Source of the DNA: Bacillota bacterium
GTDB lineage: Bacteria > Bacillota > Clostridia > Oscillospirales > Acutalibacteraceae
Assembly (NCBI GenBank): GCA_023397245.1
Contig: JAEWUH010000211.1
Coordinates: 1-34,467 of the forward strand
Reading direction: 5' to 3'
DNA: 34,467 nucleotides
Position numbers and translations under genes: made by a program. Below the pieces are notes generated by a model. It made no database searches. It was not told the origin of the DNA and saw nothing but the letters and a program-made list of their open reading frames with translations. How positions within the stretch are numbered: position 1 is the stretch's first letter; the number at the start of each line of letters is the position of its first letter. Below are positions 31,538-34,467 of this stretch, piece after piece.

Positions 31538-32368
31538 TTATCCCTTCACCGCACCGGCTACCAGACTTTCCTGAACCTTATTGCTGAACAGCGCGTATAT
31601 GATCATCGTTGGAATGGTAGCCACAACAAGGCCTGCTCCGATTAAACCCAAGTCCCGATTATAAACGCCGGAAAACGCCATAATCCCTGCCGGCAGCGTA
31701 CGGAACGCGTCATCATCAAGAAAAGTAGTTGCAAACAGCAGCTCGTTCCACGTTCCCATGAAGGTGAAAATTGACGCCGTGGCAAGGGCGGGCTTTATAA
31801 TAGGCAGAATAATTCTAAAAAACATCTGCATGATATCGCAGCCGTCTATAAAAGCCGCTTCCTCCATTTCTTTTGGAATGGAGCGGTAAAATCCGCACAA
31901 TATCATGACACTCATCGGGATGCCGAAGGCAATATACGGCAGCAGCAGGCCAAGGTATCCACCCTTGATCCCCATTTTATCCAGAAACTGAAAAAGCGGC
32001 AGCAAGGCGGCATGGGTCGGAATCATAATTCCGACCGTAAACAGCATCAGTATGGCAACGTTTAGCTTCCATTTCATTCTGGTAATGGCATAGGAGGCCA
32101 TAGCGGTAAATACACCCACCACCACAATTGTAACTCCGGTAAAAAAGACAGAATTAAAAAAATAGCGGATGACCTCACCGCTCGCAAAAATCCGGTAATA
32201 GTTTTCCCATTGCCATTTCCATGGGAACCCTAATATATTGTCTCCCAATATTTCAGCGTTCGTTTTCAGGGAATAAGTTAACAGCCAATAAAGCGGAAAC
32301 AGCTGAATCACAGCGATCAGACTCAAAATAATAAATTTAACGTTTTTCTTAATCTGTGTATTGTTCAT
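31538..32368 (-). CDS. Carbohydrate ABC transporter permease, MalG/UgpE type
   Basis: A 276-residue inner-membrane subunit with six helices. The EAA loop that contacts the ATPase reads EEAAFIDGCDIMQMFFRIILPI (its conserved part is EAAxxDG...PxxxP). Length and the C-terminal ESLVAGAVKG ending match the CUT1 family. It is the third gene of the operon, 13 bp after the MalF-type permease. No ATP-binding subunit is in the window; CUT1 systems often share an MsmK-type ATPase encoded elsewhere. Confidence 0.95.
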   Translation of the reverse strand: MNNTQIKKNVKFIILSLIAVIQLFPLYWLLTYSLKTNAEILGDNILGFPWKWQWENYYRIFASGEVIRYFFNSVFFTGVTIVVVGVFTAMASYAITRMKWKLNVAILMLFTVGIMIPTHAALLPLFQFLDKMGIKGGYLGLLLPYIAFGIPMSVMILCGFYRSIPKEMEEAAFIDGCDIMQMFFRIILPIIKPALATASIFTFMGTWNELLFATTFLDDDAFRTLPAGIMAFSGVYNRDLGLIGAGLVVATIPTMIIYALFSNKVQESLVAGAVKG

Positions 32369-32381
32369 AAGATTACTCCCT

Positions 32382-33269
32382 CTAGATCATTGTGGCATTG
32401 TCTTCCGCTCTTTTAAAAAGCACGGTAATCAGCCAGCTAATCAAAAGGCAAGCCACCACGATGCTGAACGCCTGGGCGCTGCCATAGCCAAACAAGCCGC
32501 GTTTAAAGAGGTTGTTGTACATTAAGGTCGCGGGCACATGGCTTGCATTATTCGGTCCGCCGTTTGTCATAACATAAATCAGGTCAAAGGCCTTAATGGA
32601 GCCGACGATTGCAAAAATAGCACATGTTTTTATCACAGGCGCCAAAAGGGGAATCATAACCTGAAAGGTAGCTTTCCACCCGGTTGCGCCGTCGATTTGC
32701 GCCGCTTCGTAATAATCGGTAGAGATCGATTTTATACCGGCATATAGAATAAGCATGTGGTAGCCGATATATTGCCAGACAGCAGGCACCACGGTTGTAA
32801 GAAAAGCTGTATTCGGATTGGTCAGCCATGAAAACTGAAAGCTGGGATCAAACATCTTGATCAGTGCATTTAATAGTCCGTGCTCGCTGTTGAAAACATT
32901 AAGAAACAACTGACCGATAACCGTACTTGAAATTAGAACAGGGACGAAATAGATCGTTCTAAAAGCTTTTTCTCCGCGGGTTCCCCGTGCTAATATATTT
33001 GCAAGAATAAAAGAAATCGGAAGCTGTATAAACAGTGAGGCAAACATCAGCACAGCCGCGTTCCATGCGGAATGCTGAAAATTTTTATCATTTACAAGCT
33101 TTATATAGTTATCCAGAAAAACAAAGCTCATCTTACCTATCCCGTTATAACGAAATAAGCCGTAATAGGCAGTAATGAACAGCGGCACAACAGCAAATAA
33201 AACAAAAACAAGCAATGCCGGTAAAACAAACAGTATGATGAATTTTTTATCTCCTAAATACTTATTCAA
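32382..33269 (-). CDS. Carbohydrate ABC transporter permease, MalF/UgpA type
   Basis: 295 residues, six helices, with the EAA loop YEAAQIDGATGWKATFQVMIPLL. The TTG at 33269 is the likely start because GGGGGAGGG is just upstream; the longer frame to 33329 would start inside the hairpin at 33302-33326. It lies between the solute-binding protein and the MalG-type partner. The substrate is a sugar or oligosaccharide, not further defined. Confidence 0.94.
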   Translation of the reverse strand: MNKYLGDKKFIILFVLPALLVFVLFAVVPLFITAYYGLFRYNGIGKMSFVFLDNYIKLVNDKNFQHSAWNAAVLMFASLFIQLPISFILANILARGTRGEKAFRTIYFVPVLISSTVIGQLFLNVFNSEHGLLNALIKMFDPSFQFSWLTNPNTAFLTTVVPAVWQYIGYHMLILYAGIKSISTDYYEAAQIDGATGWKATFQVMIPLLAPVIKTCAIFAIVGSIKAFDLIYVMTNGGPNNASHVPATLMYNNLFKRGLFGYGSAQAFSIVVACLLISWLITVLFKRAEDNATMI

Positions 33270-33301
33270 AAAGCGCCCTCCCCCTATCCAGAATCTGATA
33301 A

Positions 33302-33326
33302 ACCCCCTGTGTGACACACAGGGGGT
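33302..33326 (-). terminator. Intercistronic hairpin between binding protein and permeases
   Basis: ACCCCCTGTGT (33302-33312) pairs with ACACAGGGGGT (33316-33326) around a 3-base loop, with no long T-run. Hairpins here commonly protect the binding-protein part of the mRNA or reduce read-through, giving more binding protein than permease. Confidence 0.65.
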
Positions 33327-33341
33327 CAACCTTTCATCCGG

Positions 33342-34467
33342 TTATCTGTTATTCATTGCATCCACATGCGCATCATAAACGGACTGTGGATTTCCGGCAT
33401 CTGTAAAGAGGGACTGTACCTGTTCCAAGTGTGTTGTAGCGGTATTTTCATCCAGCGCGGTATCCCATGCGATTACGCCGTTGACGCCTTTGTTCGCGAG
33501 GTCGGCTACCTGCTTTGCAACAGGCTGAAGTTTGCTTTCATCTACCGGATCAGTAAACCCGGAGAAACCCTGGCCGCTTTCATCGCGCGCCTTTGCCAGG
33601 CGTTTGCAAAGGAAAAGATCAAAATCAACCGCTTCCTTCGGATGGGCCGTGTTCTTATTTACGAAAATGGAATCAATAAAGCCGCCTACATAGTCGCTGT
33701 CCTTCCCTTTGGAGAACATCGGGAACGCAACCGCTTTCACCTTATCCTTTACCACGGTGTTCTTATCAACATAAATGCTTTCTGTAAACCAGTTGCCCTG
33801 TAAGCGCATTGCAGCTTTTCCGGTAAGGAACATCTGGTCTGCATCGGCTGAGGCAACCTCAGTCGGGTTTTTGCCGAAGGCGCCAGCTTTATAAAGTTCC
33901 TTTGTCTTCTTGGCTGCCTCCAGATAGCCCGGGTCATCAAACTTGGTTTCATTGCCCAGAAGTTTAAGAATATTTTCAGCACCGACTTCACGCAATGCCA
34001 GTGATTCAAAAACAAAAGCTGCCTGCCAGGATTCTTTAACGCCCATTGCCAAAGGTGTTTTCACGCCGGCAGCAGACAGCTTCTTGCAGGCATCCAGCAA
34101 TTCGTCGTAATTTGTAGGAATTTTTACCCCTGCTTTATTAAAGATCTCCGTGTTGCAGTACAAGGGAAGATACCAGGAATAAACCGGCGTGGCATAAAGC
34201 TTCCCGTCATATGTAAACTGTTTATCCGCACCTGGTTTAATTGTGGCACGCTGGTCTTTCGTCAGATAGTCGCCGACAGGAAGAAGTTTTCCTGCCTGCT
34301 CCAATTTGCCGCCGCGGCCGCCGCCCCAATAGAAGAATAAATCGATTCCGGAAGCGCTTCCGGCAAACTCCGTGCTGATTTTCGTTTTATAGGCTTCGTT
34401 TTCCAGCATATGAATTTCAATCTCGACATTCGGGTGCTCTGCCATGTAGTCCTTAGCTGCCTTATCG
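33342..34467 (-). CDS. Extracellular sugar-binding protein of the ABC importer (N-terminus cut off)
   Basis: About 375 residues of a family 1 solute-binding protein; the signal peptide and lipobox lie beyond the right edge. The fold shows AGSASGIDLFFYWGGG, DGKLYATPVYSWYLPLYCNTEIFNKAG and AMRLQGNWF-like stretches typical of maltose/sugar-binding proteins. It is the first gene of the operon with the two CUT1 permeases. Aromatic residues in the cleft (YSWYLP) suit carbohydrate stacking. Confidence 0.93.
   Translation of the reverse strand, partial: DKAAKDYMAEHPNVEIEIHMLENEAYKTKISTEFAGSASGIDLFFYWGGGRGGKLEQAGKLLPVGDYLTKDQRATIKPGADKQFTYDGKLYATPVYSWYLPLYCNTEIFNKAGVKIPTNYDELLDACKKLSAAGVKTPLAMGVKESWQAAFVFESLALREVGAENILKLLGNETKFDDPGYLEAAKKTKELYKAGAFGKNPTEVASADADQMFLTGKAAMRLQGNWFTESIYVDKNTVVKDKVKAVAFPMFSKGKDSDYVGGFIDSIFVNKNTAHPKEAVDFDLFLCKRLAKARDESGQGFSGFTDPVDESKLQPVAKQVADLANKGVNGVIAWDTALDENTATTHLEQVQSLFTDAGNPQSVYDAHVDAMNNR

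Noticed and set aside
33366..33803. A 145-codon frame antisense to the sugar-binding protein gene.
   Set aside because: Shadow of a well-supported solute-binding protein.
1..34467. CRISPR arrays, tRNA and rRNA genes.
   Set aside because: No regularly spaced repeat-spacer pattern and no tRNA- or rRNA-like sequence was seen on either strand by eye; a tRNAscan or Infernal run would be decisive.

Overview
The window looks like the chromosome of a low-to-moderate GC, endospore-forming Firmicute of the class Clostridia. The support is inferential: consensus A-rich Shine-Dalgarno sites with frequent GTG/TTG starts, a SpoIIID fragment, a LevR/PRD-type PTS regulator, DegV and large serine recombinase families, and clostridial-style ArsR/permease genes. 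I cannot name a genus. No tRNA, rRNA or CRISPR array was seen.

Region 1 (1-2360): the 5' part of an amidohydrolase gene leaves the window on the left and is divergent from an AraC-family regulator. Downstream are a truncated spoIIID-like gene and, on the opposite strand, a promoter, a hairpin-rich stretch of about 267 nt and a strong terminator that together look like an unannotated non-coding RNA.

Region 2 (2361-10966): a self-contained phosphotransferase system. Enzyme I (ptsI) and an 840-residue LevR-like regulator read leftward. Divergently, mannose-family EIIA, EIIB, EIIC, EIID, a BtpA/SgcQ-family TIM-barrel protein and HPr form one operon ending in a terminator. The whole phosphate relay (PEP to EI to HPr to EIIA to EIIB to sugar) is encoded here. 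The regulator has an atypical GAFTGA loop and Walker B, and the operon has a good sigma-70-type promoter rather than a visible -24/-12 promoter.

Region 3 (11141-15498): leftward genes for a two-component system, then DedA, a DUF2127-like membrane protein and UppP. DedA and UppP are both linked to undecaprenyl phosphate recycling, and an 11-bp-period direct repeat sits over the dedA promoter.

Region 4 (15499-17510): a non-coding-rich stretch with tandem decamers, a promoter, two hairpins and a probably truncated gene start, then an APC-family amino acid permease.

Region 5 (17690-29250): an accessory region. It starts with an intact ArsR-controlled cassette (ArsR, YraQ/ArsP-type permease, ferredoxin-DUF2703 fusion, thioredoxin-like protein). 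It continues with a patchwork of intact cargo-like genes (lipoprotein, SDR, Crp/Fnr regulator, VOC protein, DegV, methyltransferase, a second-type RsmH, GNAT) and gene remnants (GNAT, peptide deformylase, TetR, IS3 OrfA, an AAA ATPase). A dispersed short repeat with the core CATAAACATTATGCGAAGTT recurs at gene boundaries in this region and was not seen outside it.

Region 6 (29447-31443): two small genes and an intact large serine recombinase, ending in a terminator. Region 7 (31538-34467): a carbohydrate ABC importer (two permeases and a solute-binding protein running off the right edge), all leftward.
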